This document shows, in pieces, positions 16,101 through 22,963 of a stretch of DNA of 23,030 nt. Under the pieces are notes generated by a model. The model was not told the DNA's origin and did no database searches. It saw only the letters and a list, made by a program, of their open reading frames with translations. Source of the DNA: an uncultured bacterium (lineage in GTDB: Bacteria; Cyanobacteriota; Vampirovibrionia; Gastranaerophilales; Gastranaerophilaceae); NCBI GenBank assembly GCA_900551965.1, contig URYF01000020.1:1-23030 (forward strand), read 5' to 3'. Both the position numbers and the translations under genes were made by a program. The first letter of the stretch is position 1. Each line of letters begins with the position of its first letter.

Positions 16101-17914
16101 ATCGTAGCTTTTCTGGTAGTCATTTTGTTGCTGGTTTCATCCATAATAGCTTCAATCAAAGTTTCATCAGGTGAAATTTCGTTATATTGCTTTAATAATC
16201 CAACAACATTATTAGCATTCACATTTTGCAATTTTGCCTGAAAATCTTTTTCGCTGACACCGCCCCAATGATCGTCCATTGCTGAATACATAACTTGAGC
16301 CATATTTTTACCGGCAGCAGCTTCTGCTTTTTGTTTTTGCTGTATTCTTGCGGCTTCTCTTGCCTGTTGAGTTTTTCCAATTTGGGCATCGACTTCAGGG
16401 CTGAATGTCGCCGTTAGTTTTTTACCTTTAATTTCACCATCTTTAAGATTAGGATTTAATTCTTTCAGTTCATCAATTCTCAACTGAATTTGTCTTTTGG
16501 TAGGATTATTAACACCTTCACGCTCATAATATGCTTTTGCACATTCTTCAAAGGTATTCCATTTTTGTTCGGTAAAAGTTCTTTCGTGCCCTTTTCTTGC
16601 TGCAAGTTCTTCATCTTCCGAACGTTTTTGGGCTTCTCTGGCTTCCATCATTCGGGTATATCCGGCAATCGCTTGTGCTTTTGTTTGTCTGCCTGCGTTA
16701 AGTTCAGCAAACTTATCTGCATTCATTTCACCCGGAATAACAATATCTGCACCAACTGAGAAATATTTATTTGAAGCTTTACCCCTTGCCGAATCTGGGT
16801 TTGTATTAATTAAATCCTGAACGGAGCAACCGAATTTTTTTGCAATTGCCGCAGGAATTTCTCCGTTTTGAACAACAACACCTTTTGTATTGCCATTGCC
16901 ATCATATTCAACAAAATAAGTCAAACCGTCGACAGTTTTTATTTGATATAATTTTTTGCCGTCATTATTAAAATTTGTAGTAGTTATTGTGCCGTCATCA
17001 GTTACTTCAGTAAATCCGCTTTCGGTATATGTTCTTTGTGTAGTTTTCCCGTTTTGAGTTATGGTTTCTTGCTGAACTTTGTCGTCTTTAATTGTCTGAA
17101 CAGTTGTTCTGTCATTTTCTGTAATATTTGCGGTAAGAGTTCCGTCTTCATTGTAAATATATTCTGTAACTTTTTCTTTTGCAGGAATACCTTGATTTTC
17201 GACTTTTTTATTTAAGACAGGTTCACCTTGCTCGTTGTATGTATAAGATTCAACTGTAGTACCGTCTTTTAATGTTTTAGTTTGAGGTTTTCCGTCTTGG
17301 TATTGAATAGTAGTAATAGGGTTACCGCCTTTACGTGTTTCAACTGTCTGCGTTAAACCGCCGTTTTCATCATAATTTGAAACCGTAGTTGTACCTTCAG
17401 AATTTGTAGTCTTTTTACGTGTAAGCTTTTTATTTTTATCATAATATCCGGTAATTTCTTCCCCGATTTCACTTTGTGAAGTAACTTCACTTGTTTTATC
17501 AGGATTAATAGTTTCGGTAGAACCGTCTTTGTATTTTATTTGAATTAATTTTTGACCATTGTTTTCAGTAACGGTTGATGACTCAATATTTTCGGATGCT
17601 TGAGTGAGGATATCGATAAATTTCAGCAAGTCTTTATTATCAATATCTTTTATATTATTTTGTGATAAGTACTTTTTGGCTTCTCTGCTTGAAAGGGTTT
17701 CGTTACCTGCAGCATCTTGAATATTTCGTTTGAAATTGTCCATTTCCCCATTATCAATTACTCCGTCTTTATTCACATCTACGGAATCAAAAACACTTTG
17801 CAAATTCTTGTCTTTAATTTGTTCTTTTTTAAGGCCGCCCTTTATCTGCTCAGGGTTCACACTGCCAACTTTGCCGCCACGACCTAATCTTATATCACTC
17901 ATTTGATTTGCCAA
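13121..17914 (-). CDS. Giant multi-domain protein: EF-hand, YD-like repeats, LysM-like domain, Pro-rich linker
   Basis: A 1597-residue protein with no signal peptide. Parts in order: EF-hand loop DVNKDGVIDNGE (46-57, all calcium positions filled); about ten YD/RHS-like repeats, Y-x-x-x-G units (125-350); a LysM-like domain (345-396, IAKKFGCSVQDLINTNP...VGADIVIPG); Gln/Ala-rich helical region (410-905); Gly/Ala-rich hydrophobic stretch (920-1065) like pre-toxin segments; proline-rich linker (1073-1112); and an unknown C-terminal region (1150-1597). Residues 1200-1285 weakly resemble an HD phosphohydrolase that has lost its HD residues. The layout recalls secreted polymorphic toxins or adhesins. 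Start is a TTG at 17914 with AAGGA close upstream; ATG at 17902 is an alternative. It seems shortened: coding similarity continues past its stop into the protease pseudogene. Confidence 0.8.
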   Translation of the reverse strand: MANQMSDIRLGRGGKVGSVNPEQIKGGLKKEQIKDKNLQSVFDSVDVNKDGVIDNGEMDNFKRNIQDAAGNETLSSREAKKYLSQNNIKDIDNKDLLKFIDILTQASENIESSTVTENNGQKLIQIKYKDGSTETINPDKTSEVTSQSEIGEEITGYYDKNKKLTRKKTTNSEGTTTVSNYDENGGLTQTVETRKGGNPITTIQYQDGKPQTKTLKDGTTVESYTYNEQGEPVLNKKVENQGIPAKEKVTEYIYNEDGTLTANITENDRTTVQTIKDDKVQQETITQNGKTTQRTYTESGFTEVTDDGTITTTNFNNDGKKLYQIKTVDGLTYFVEYDGNGNTKGVVVQNGEIPAAIAKKFGCSVQDLINTNPDSARGKASNKYFSVGADIVIPGEMNADKFAELNAGRQTKAQAIAGYTRMMEAREAQKRSEDEELAARKGHERTFTEQKWNTFEECAKAYYEREGVNNPTKRQIQLRIDELKELNPNLKDGEIKGKKLTATFSPEVDAQIGKTQQAREAARIQQKQKAEAAAGKNMAQVMYSAMDDHWGGVSEKDFQAKLQNVNANNVVGLLKQYNEISPDETLIEAIMDETSNKMTTRKATIDKIINSLIKRAESANVSDERQKQAIEACKKELDSYWSLGIGYCQTSKLDGLVNNLIGTIDAAEALTHEEKSQMNDTGINETLGLMSTQVSENTSALNAQLAEDGWCADLYEGLKWCVGSNNLDENVKADLNKYKGYINQLQQAEKNRGEAGFKTKFKEIFGVDYDPKLMKGYNRLQSNFAMAQGLTMQKDGFKAEFGSCMNGQENYAAMRNKYGSYLTQIAQSEGQNINANNAVDTAIATQLKKQGIDINKATDAQKQQALKTVITNTYNAIDSELNKYTHGRSLTNMEKQLKNAGSAVFGNKNDIAFRVNDYISSQQQGGAAVNMAVKAVGAIAIGIATGGTGLAALVTVSVATATLSTTVDLTDRVSSDVGLKEGEITNILKNATIDGASVFVGGQVGKFAAMFKSANSFVQAGGRLAMMAAGDAATGAAAEYMQTGTITLEGVAFQAVFSAAGNLVSLKQLGKADVPGTKPTQTPAPDPAPAPKPTPNPVSEPTPAPKPTPTPESAQVSTTKTPAENIETEQVQSQSTKVKPEPGKLPDNATFATGIMSNTNAAEQALKSADLTNPDVIKNYTDMLVAEFPAIKNYPKKGQFITKLQTLMNHPDYEKLSDLNKTMAKLSILKGGNIINPDDLYSKYKIPVQTKRRIEDIEYVLQGENLNAAAALYHKGDIDVFNILNDVTKKLDKTAISQVKDVVQTASAQGHMIIQQSHIVNPNKIPEMQVIKDGSTFNVKVIDLTDDKVLANLEQYGFDAGTTLEDLRLTVHMNDDFNKAPRQTIGRMMNTRGELNLSASMTDGTNHLYGDMQFGIVLDYDQGSVSYASNYAAGTGFGKGRKSFSSVKLGKSESLENGLFIRERFIENMKSNGVEVSVEDYTALTTMFKDKKMTSYNFNKMFPDGKITVNGKVFTTEDVQNALSQSSSDLLTMRAQINGKNFKKGFNEVNIYNPEIKAIYVRDNGTSSIDQILSADLLKYAQDKKIPIVFQRSSFAE

Positions 17915-18215
17915 TAAGTCCTTTTTAAAATTGTACCTAAAAGGTTATACGGCATTTTTAGAACAAAACTTTTGGTATAATTCACCTATTATCCTAATCT
18001 TTCCTGTTCTATCCTATTTTATCCGGCATTATATCTAGGTTTTAGGTATATTAAATTTATCTTTACATTATGAAACACTTGCTACTGTATATTAACTTTT
18101 GTAACAAGATTAAATAGATATAGCAATTATATACTCTAAAAATACTTTATTAATATGTAAGCGATAAGCAAGCAATAAAAAAGATTAAATAAACACGAGA
18201 CATAAATTATACACT
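17915..18215. other. AT-rich intergenic region upstream of the giant gene
   Basis: No gene seen. The minus strand has a TATAAT (18028-18033) with only a weak -35 (TTTAAT, 16-base spacing) that may drive the giant gene. The stretch 17980-18025 holds three spaced copies of GGATA/AGGATA on the minus strand, possibly binding sites for a regulator. Confidence 0.35.
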
Positions 18216-18294
18216 ACCTACTACACACTAACCTTCTACACACGAGGAATTGAAAAAGATTCCAAACTCTTTCCAAAAGAAAGGGTTTTTTTTT
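18216..18294 (+). ncRNA. Candidate small RNA: CAC-rich leader, two hairpins, U-tail
   Basis: A weak -10-like TATACA (18208-18213) is followed by an unstructured C/A-rich stretch with repeated CTACACAC-type words. Then come a short hairpin GGAAT/ATTCC (18246-18263) and a terminator hairpin with nine T residues. No ORF with a start signal was found. It is not explained by the flanking genes: the giant gene runs the other way and its promoter lies upstream. The 5' end is a guess. Confidence 0.35.
18264..18294 (+). terminator. Intrinsic terminator on the plus strand, transcript unknown
   Basis: A 10-bp stem AAACTCTTTC (18264-18273) / GAAAGGGTTT (18279-18288) with one G-U wobble and CAAAA loop, followed by a T run (18286-18294). 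No annotated plus-strand gene ends here. Confidence 0.75.
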
Positions 18295-18309
18295 GCTGTT
18301 ATATACATG

Positions 18310-18459
18310 TTTCCACCAACATTATCGTCATTGCGAGAAAATCTATGATTTTCGAAGTAATCCAGTATCATTTTTAGATTGAATAAAATATTCTGGACTG
18401 CTTCGCTGTCGCTCGCAGTGACGAGAGTTTTTTCATTTAGTGGAATTTGGTATATAAGT
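18310..18459. repeat. Dispersed palindromic repeat, family A, copy 2
   Basis: A second copy of the 6727-6867 element, 150 bp. Here the core inverted ends are clearer: GTCATTGCGAG (18327-18337) against CTCGCAGTGAC (18412-18422), matching 10 of 11 positions as an inverted repeat. The flanks TTTCCACCAACATTAT and TTTAGTGGAATTTGG are shared with copy 1, so the mobile unit is larger than the core. Confidence 0.8.
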
Positions 18460-18493
18460 GCCTATTTTTTTGATGTCAAACAGTAGTAGGTGT

Positions 18494-18673
18494 GTCATTG
18501 CGAGGGAGCTAAGCGACCGTGGCAATCGCAAGGTTGAACGCTTTCTTCAAGTCATCCTGAGGCTTTTGCCGAAGGATCTCATTACTTTTCTTAGATTTTG
18601 AGATTCTTCGCTTCGCTCAGAATGACGACTTTTTTGTAGGGGATTACTACGGCACTACGTGCCTCGTAATGAC
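18494..18673. repeat. Dispersed repeat, family B (composite), copy 1
   Basis: A 180-bp element bounded by GTCATTGCGAG (18494-18504) and CTCGTAATGAC, a 10/11 inverted match. It has GTGGCAATCGCAAGGTT on the left and GTAGGGGATTACTACG on the right. An inner palindromic unit sits in its middle (next entry). The same composite occurs at 20115-20301. Confidence 0.8.
18551..18626. repeat. Inner palindromic unit nested in family B copy 1
   Basis: GTCATCCTGAGG...CGAAGGATCTC on the left and GAGATTCTTCG...CTCAGAATGAC on the right form a 76-bp inverted repeat (ends match 10 of 11). It is placed inside the outer repeat as if one element had inserted into another. Confidence 0.75.
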
Positions 18674-18704
18674 ATGTTTAGTGTCATTTTATTGATGTAA
18701 AACA

Positions 18705-18737
18705 AAAAGCACAGAATGTATAACATTCTGTGCTTTT
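18705..18737. terminator. Intrinsic terminator of the pseudopilin gene
   Basis: A perfect 15-bp stem AAAAGCACAGAATGT (18705-18719) / ACATTCTGTGCTTTT (18723-18737) with a 3-base loop. On the minus strand it is followed by a T-rich run and lies 35 bases after the pilin-like gene's stop. Confidence 0.9.
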
Positions 18738-18772
18738 CATTAAAGTTGTTAAACTTTTATGCTGTCATTTGA

Positions 18773-19588
18773 CTATTTAGAAGAAGTCAAGACATATTTT
18801 GCAGCATCTGAAGCCGGTTCAACTGTAGCATCGTGGAATATGATAGGGAATACATCTGTCATGTGTTTAGCATCGTTTTTAACTACACATGGAGATTCAA
18901 CATAAGATGACGCTTTGTCTTTTGTCCCAGCTGTATTACCAGCAGCAGCATCAGGGATAGCTGAACAAGTTACCTGCTTGTTAGGTAATGTAGTACCGTT
19001 TACGTCGATAAATCCAAGACATGCCTGGTGATTCTTTATCCAAGCTGCGTTCATAGTTTGACCGATAGCCAATTCACAAGCGTTAGTTTTGGCAGCATTA
19101 CTAAATGCAATAATTGAACCATCTGCTAATGAGTATGCTAAATAATCCGTATAACCTGTAGGGATTGGAGCTGGATCACCTGTACCATCAGCCTGGTTAA
19201 GGATAGTATATGTGTTAGTAGCTGTAGATACACCTTGAGCATCAGTACCTGCACGTTTAATTTCACTAACTTTACCTAAGAAAGTTTGACCTGTTAATGT
19301 ACCGTTAAAGATTGAACAGAATGTCATTACAGTATCAGGTCTTTCACCTGTAGCCTCAGCACTTGTAACACCAGCACAAGCAGAAGCACCTGCATAGTCA
19401 AAGTCATATTGAGCTTGTGCCATCAAACCTGCTTGGTTCAATGTTGAAATTGATTTTTTGAACTGAGAACGGAATTTTGCACCGTTAGTGTTTGCAATCA
19501 ATGTAGGAATAGTCATAGCAGCAACTACACCAATAATACCCAAAGTAATCAATACTTCTGCCAAAGTAAAACCGAATCTTTTTGTCAT
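18773..19588 (-). CDS. Type IV pilin-like / pseudopilin protein
   Basis: A 271-residue protein with a class III prepilin signal: MTKRFG, then FTLAEVLITLGIIGVVAAMTIPTLI. Prepilin peptidase would cut after G6, leaving methylatable F7 and the conserved glutamate at mature position 5 (E11). The hydrophobic helix (7-32) forms the pilus core; the rest is a Ser/Thr/Ala-rich globular domain with several cysteines that probably pair. A CLGFIDVNGTTLPNK segment resembles the D-x-N-G motif of the 212-residue protein at 5488. AAGGTG lies nine bases before the ATG. It stands alone with a consensus promoter and its own terminator, so it is likely abundant. Whether it serves type IV pili or type II secretion is not shown. 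Confidence 0.92.
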   Translation of the reverse strand: MTKRFGFTLAEVLITLGIIGVVAAMTIPTLIANTNGAKFRSQFKKSISTLNQAGLMAQAQYDFDYAGASACAGVTSAEATGERPDTVMTFCSIFNGTLTGQTFLGKVSEIKRAGTDAQGVSTATNTYTILNQADGTGDPAPIPTGYTDYLAYSLADGSIIAFSNAAKTNACELAIGQTMNAAWIKNHQACLGFIDVNGTTLPNKQVTCSAIPDAAAGNTAGTKDKASSYVESPCVVKNDAKHMTDVFPIIFHDATVEPASDAAKYVLTSSK

Positions 19589-19645
19589 AATCTTTTCACC
19601 TTTCTTTTAAATAATGAACTATAACATACGCTTTACATAACGATT

Positions 19646-19674
19646 ATATTACTATTTTTTCTAAAGTCTGTCAA
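19646..19674 (-). promoter_or_regulatory. Promoter of the pseudopilin gene
   Basis: On the minus strand a perfect TTGACA (19669-19674) is followed after 17 bases by TAATAT (19646-19651). An overlapping TATAAT (19643-19648) lies at 20 bases. The 5' untranslated leader would be about 50 bases. Confidence 0.75.
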
Positions 19675-20114
19675 CCATATGAATGATTTTTCAAATATAG
19701 TGCTAATCGTGACACCATATTAGACTTGTTTTCCCCCCTAATCTTGTTGTTTGAGGTTTGTTACTTAAATTCTAATCCCCTCGGGTAAATAGAGGGGATA
19801 GAATTGTTCCCATTGCAAGCTTTCGGGGCTGAATGAACTTGTTATTATTACTCACTGTTGTGAATATTGCTCTGCATTAATTTATCAATCCTCATATTTT
19901 AACTACAAGTTTATTAAACCCAAAATGATTAGATAAATAACATTAATCTTAGAAAATTAATCCTTTAGTATTAGAAATGTATTCAAATCTTTATTGAAGT
20001 GCTCTGTCTGTCAGGATTTTGAGGTTTGTAAATAATTGTTAAAGTTTGTGTTTTTAGTTTAATATTGTAAACTTGTCTTAATATTTGTAATACTTGAGGA
20101 TTAATATTCGTTAT
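19675..20114. other. Gene-free AT-rich interval with one GC hairpin
   Basis: No ORF or RNA gene supported. One hairpin is visible: ATCCCCTC (19775-19782) / GAGGGGAT (19792-19799) with a 9-base loop and no T run, so it is not an obvious terminator. Confidence 0.4.
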
Positions 20115-20301
20115 GTCATTGCGAATGAGCAATGCGACTGTGGCAATCGCAAGGTTAGACATATTTTAATCAAGTCATCCTGAGGCTTTAGCCGAAGGAT
20201 CTCATTACTTTCTTCTATTTTGAGATTCTTCGCTTTACTCAGAATGACGGCTCTTTTGCAGGGGATTACCACGTCCTCTCTTCGTTCGTCCTCGTAATGA
20301 C
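20115..20301. repeat. Dispersed repeat, family B (composite), copy 2
   Basis: A 187-bp copy of the 18494-18673 element, bounded by GTCATTGCGA and CTCGTAATGAC. It has GTGGCAATCGCAAGGTTAGA on the left, GCAGGGGATTACCACG on the right, and the same nested unit (20174-20248, GTCATCCTGAGG to CTCAGAATGAC). Spacer sequences between the conserved arms have diverged. Confidence 0.8.
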
Positions 20302-20505
20302 AGTCCTCGCCCGGAGCGGATTTTTGCAAGTGCGCCGTGTTTCAAAGAGACCCAGCACGTACAGGTGAGAGCTGCGTTGAGCCGGTCGAACCGCCAATAA
20401 TCCAAGAAACGGGGGGCTATGTCATCAATTGCCTCAAGACTTGGGTTATTTTTACTTTCTCCCTCTCCTTTTTGGAGAGGGGTGGGGTGAGGGTATTATT
20501 TACCC
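20302..20505. repeat. GC-elevated intergenic block with a palindromic repeat
   Basis: Noticeably richer in G+C than the surroundings. It contains a strong hairpin CCCTCTCC (20461-20468) / GGAGAGGG (20474-20481), continued by GTGGGGTGAGGG. I associate this word with widely dispersed bacterial intergenic repeats. The hairpin may also attenuate readthrough from the minus-strand gene ending at 20506, though it has no T run. No gene is supported here. Confidence 0.5.
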
Positions 20506-22797
20506 CTAACCGCGGTTAAGTTCATATATTCTGAATTCACCCGGTTCAAGTTTATCAAAATGAATACTATCAGTGTTTTCAATCTTTTGAGCTTCAAAGT
20601 CTTTATCTTTTAGTACGTATTCATTTGTCAGGTTATAATCGCTTGGGACAAAAATTTCCCTGTCAAAAATTGCGTAACCTTCTACGATTTCTCTGTAGTT
20701 TTCACCTGTTGCCGCTGTTTTAGTAACCTTTTCTGTCGGGTATTTGTGGTTTGAAACTATCAAATATGCCGATCTTAAAGGTTCTCTGGTGATTAACCAG
20801 GCACTGAATCCGTCTTCATCATCAATAATAATTTGAGCTTCTCCGCCGGTAATGATATTATTATTTTTTACAAACCTGTCTATGGCATCAAATTTGGTGT
20901 AGAAATCTTCATTCATAGCACGTTTCATTGCTACTTCTTCGCCAATAGTGTATTCAATGCCGCCCTGGGTAAAGCTTTCGTCTCCGTCAACATACATCAT
21001 TGGACGCTGTGCGTATTTCCCGCCCGGCAGGAATTTGTATTTAAACCATTTATAAAGCGCACCTTGTTCGCCAAGTTGTGCCGGATATTGGTCTATACAG
21101 TTAAATTCTCCGTCCTGGTTGTTGTATGTTTTTAGAATAGAAAGCATGCTTCCTTTTTTGAATTTAGTATTATAGTTTGATAAATTTTGGTTATCTTCTG
21201 AAATTTTTTCAGGAGTTTTATCAAATTGAGATACTATATCATTTCCCCAAAGCAGGTCAAATTTCATATCCTGGTGGTATTCTTTAAGATAATTATCCCA
21301 GAGCATGTATTCTGCAAGTGTTGCAAAATACGGAATTTTCTTTTTCATTGTTGAGTTTAATTTATTTAGAACATATCTTGGCGCGCGGTAGCTTATTGGT
21401 ACACCGTTGCGCTCAGAAACCTCATCAACAACGTGATCGATATGATCTATTCTGAACCCGTCAAAATTGTAATCTTTTTGAAGTTGTTTCATACAATTTA
21501 TGAACAGGTCGATAATATCTTCGTTAAATTTTCCGTTTTCAAGGTTTACAAAATAGTATGGAGTTTGGCAATCCAGGTTTGCGAATGCTGTTACATCATC
21601 TCCTTTGTAGTCAAAATGTTTGAACATAGGGTATCCGCCGCATTCACTCATACCATCATACACTGGAACTCCAGCTGAACACCAAGCTCCGCCCGGTGCC
21701 GGCCACAAGCCTTCTGTCATGAGTAACTGGATTGTGTCTATCTGCTTTGTAATATCGCTTTCTTCAAGTTTTTTCTTATCGTTTTTAAATTCGTGGATTT
21801 TTGCGATAAGTTCTTTTACTCTTTTGTGAATTTTTGATTGGAATGTTTTTTCAAGCATAGTGTTTGAGAAACTTTTTTTGTGTTCAATCATTATTCCTTC
21901 AAAATTATTATAAAGCTCTTGGAAAGCCGGGCTTAAATCTCCGGAATTTCCTTGCAGTCTTTGGATATAAACATCTTTTACGATTTGAATATCGTCTTGA
22001 TCGTGGTCTTTAGATAGAAATTCGGCGACTTCATCGACTTTAGTGATAAGTTGTTTTTGAAGTTCGTTGATATCATACCAGCGGGCAACCTGCGGGTTAG
22101 CAAGGACGAACTTTGAAAATCTTCCTGTTTGCGGAAGAACATCATAAATCACAGGGTGTCCTGCAAGCTGTGCAAGTTCAATAAATGTCTGCACCTGTTG
22201 TTTTGCATCCATGCCTGTAATTTTTTCAATATGAGAATCTTTAATTTTACTGCTGACTTCGTTACTTTTAGGAAGATAAGCGCAGCCAAATTCTCTAGGG
22301 TGGAACGGAATTAGGTAAATTGTAGTGTTATAAATTCCGTTAGATTTGTTACCTGTTGGAAGGATCAATAACTGTTTTAACCAGTCAAAAAACTTGCCGG
22401 TTTCAGAAGATTTATTTCCGTTGCCAAGTGCTGCAAGGTTGATTAATTTTATGTCATGCCCTTCTTTTTTGAACCAATCGGAATGTTTCTCCTGATTTCG
22501 GGCAAGAGGGCTTATTTGATTGTTTCTGAAATGGAATTTGCCATCTTTAAAAACGTTGTTTTGTTTCCATTTTTCTTCAAGTGCAAAAAGGGTTTCCTCA
22601 TTTGTTAATTCATTCAGTGCTTTTTGATATGAATACGTTAAATAGCCGTATTTTTGAATATGCATAGACAAATATTTTTTCCTGATCTCAGGAATATTCT
22701 TGTCCGGATATTCTTTTTTCAGCTCTTCATAAATTCTGTTTAGGTCTGCATCTTTAGCAGTTTCTTGCTCTCTTTTCTTAAATAACAAATTCAACAT
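20506..22797 (-). CDS. Divergent GH13-like alpha-amylase family glycoside hydrolase
   Basis: A 763-residue cytoplasmic protein (no signal peptide) with an alpha-amylase type barrel. Seen: VIYDVLPQT (216-224, region I position), YNFDGFRIDHIDHVVDE (443-459, region II, putative nucleophile D451), FATLAEYMLWD (491-501, region III, putative acid/base E496), and YVDGDESFTQGG (602-613, possibly the third acid). The usual H in DxxxNH and NHD motifs is not obvious, so the family assignment is to the GH13 clan rather than to a subfamily. A helical insertion covers about 245-355 and a beta-rich C-terminal domain about 655-763. Probably acts on glycogen-like or oligosaccharide substrate; it could be inactive or a phosphorylase/transferase. 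GGGAGA precedes the ATG. Confidence 0.75.
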   Translation of the reverse strand: MLNLLFKKREQETAKDADLNRIYEELKKEYPDKNIPEIRKKYLSMHIQKYGYLTYSYQKALNELTNEETLFALEEKWKQNNVFKDGKFHFRNNQISPLARNQEKHSDWFKKEGHDIKLINLAALGNGNKSSETGKFFDWLKQLLILPTGNKSNGIYNTTIYLIPFHPREFGCAYLPKSNEVSSKIKDSHIEKITGMDAKQQVQTFIELAQLAGHPVIYDVLPQTGRFSKFVLANPQVARWYDINELQKQLITKVDEVAEFLSKDHDQDDIQIVKDVYIQRLQGNSGDLSPAFQELYNNFEGIMIEHKKSFSNTMLEKTFQSKIHKRVKELIAKIHEFKNDKKKLEESDITKQIDTIQLLMTEGLWPAPGGAWCSAGVPVYDGMSECGGYPMFKHFDYKGDDVTAFANLDCQTPYYFVNLENGKFNEDIIDLFINCMKQLQKDYNFDGFRIDHIDHVVDEVSERNGVPISYRAPRYVLNKLNSTMKKKIPYFATLAEYMLWDNYLKEYHQDMKFDLLWGNDIVSQFDKTPEKISEDNQNLSNYNTKFKKGSMLSILKTYNNQDGEFNCIDQYPAQLGEQGALYKWFKYKFLPGGKYAQRPMMYVDGDESFTQGGIEYTIGEEVAMKRAMNEDFYTKFDAIDRFVKNNNIITGGEAQIIIDDEDGFSAWLITREPLRSAYLIVSNHKYPTEKVTKTAATGENYREIVEGYAIFDREIFVPSDYNLTNEYVLKDKDFEAQKIENTDSIHFDKLEPGEFRIYELNRG
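20507..20518. repeat. 12-bp palindrome at the stop codon of the glycoside hydrolase
   Basis: TAACCGCGGTTA is an exact palindrome covering the last codons (Asn-Arg-Gly) and part of the stop codon. It may be chance or part of the adjacent repeat's insertion junction. Confidence 0.4.
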
Positions 22798-22820
22798 AAA
22801 TATCTCCCTATGTAATAAAA

Positions 22821-22829
22821 ATTATATCA
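22821..22829 (-). promoter_or_regulatory. Extended -10 promoter of the glycoside hydrolase gene
   Basis: On the minus strand TGA is followed directly by TATAAT (22821-22826), a perfect extended -10 about 24 bases before the ATG. The -35 region is poor (TTGTTA or TTACAA at 19-22 bases). Confidence 0.65.
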
Positions 22830-22963
22830 TAAGAAAATTTTAATTTTGTAACAATTTAATATTCCCCAACCGGCTAATGGAATTATACCGTTTAAGATAT
22901 AAATTTGTATGAAGTTGAGCGGTTTAGCCCGAGTATATATTTTTTATATGGAGATTTACAGGT

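Noticed and set aside
19775..19799. GC hairpin as a terminator
   Set aside because: No T run on either strand and no gene ending nearby.
18310..20301. Possible CRISPR array formed by repeated GTCATTGCGAG words
   Set aside because: Spacing is irregular, the words are inverted pairs rather than direct repeats, and no spacer-like units or cas genes are present.
20111..20329. Minus-strand ORF of 72 codons
   Set aside because: It lies almost wholly in the dispersed composite repeat; its translated sequence (ILSKAKNLKIEE, LKPQDD) is the usual reading of such repeats, not a gene.
20337..20519. Plus-strand ORF of 60 codons in the GC-rich block
   Set aside because: No start signal, repeat-derived sequence, and it runs into the end of the opposite gene.
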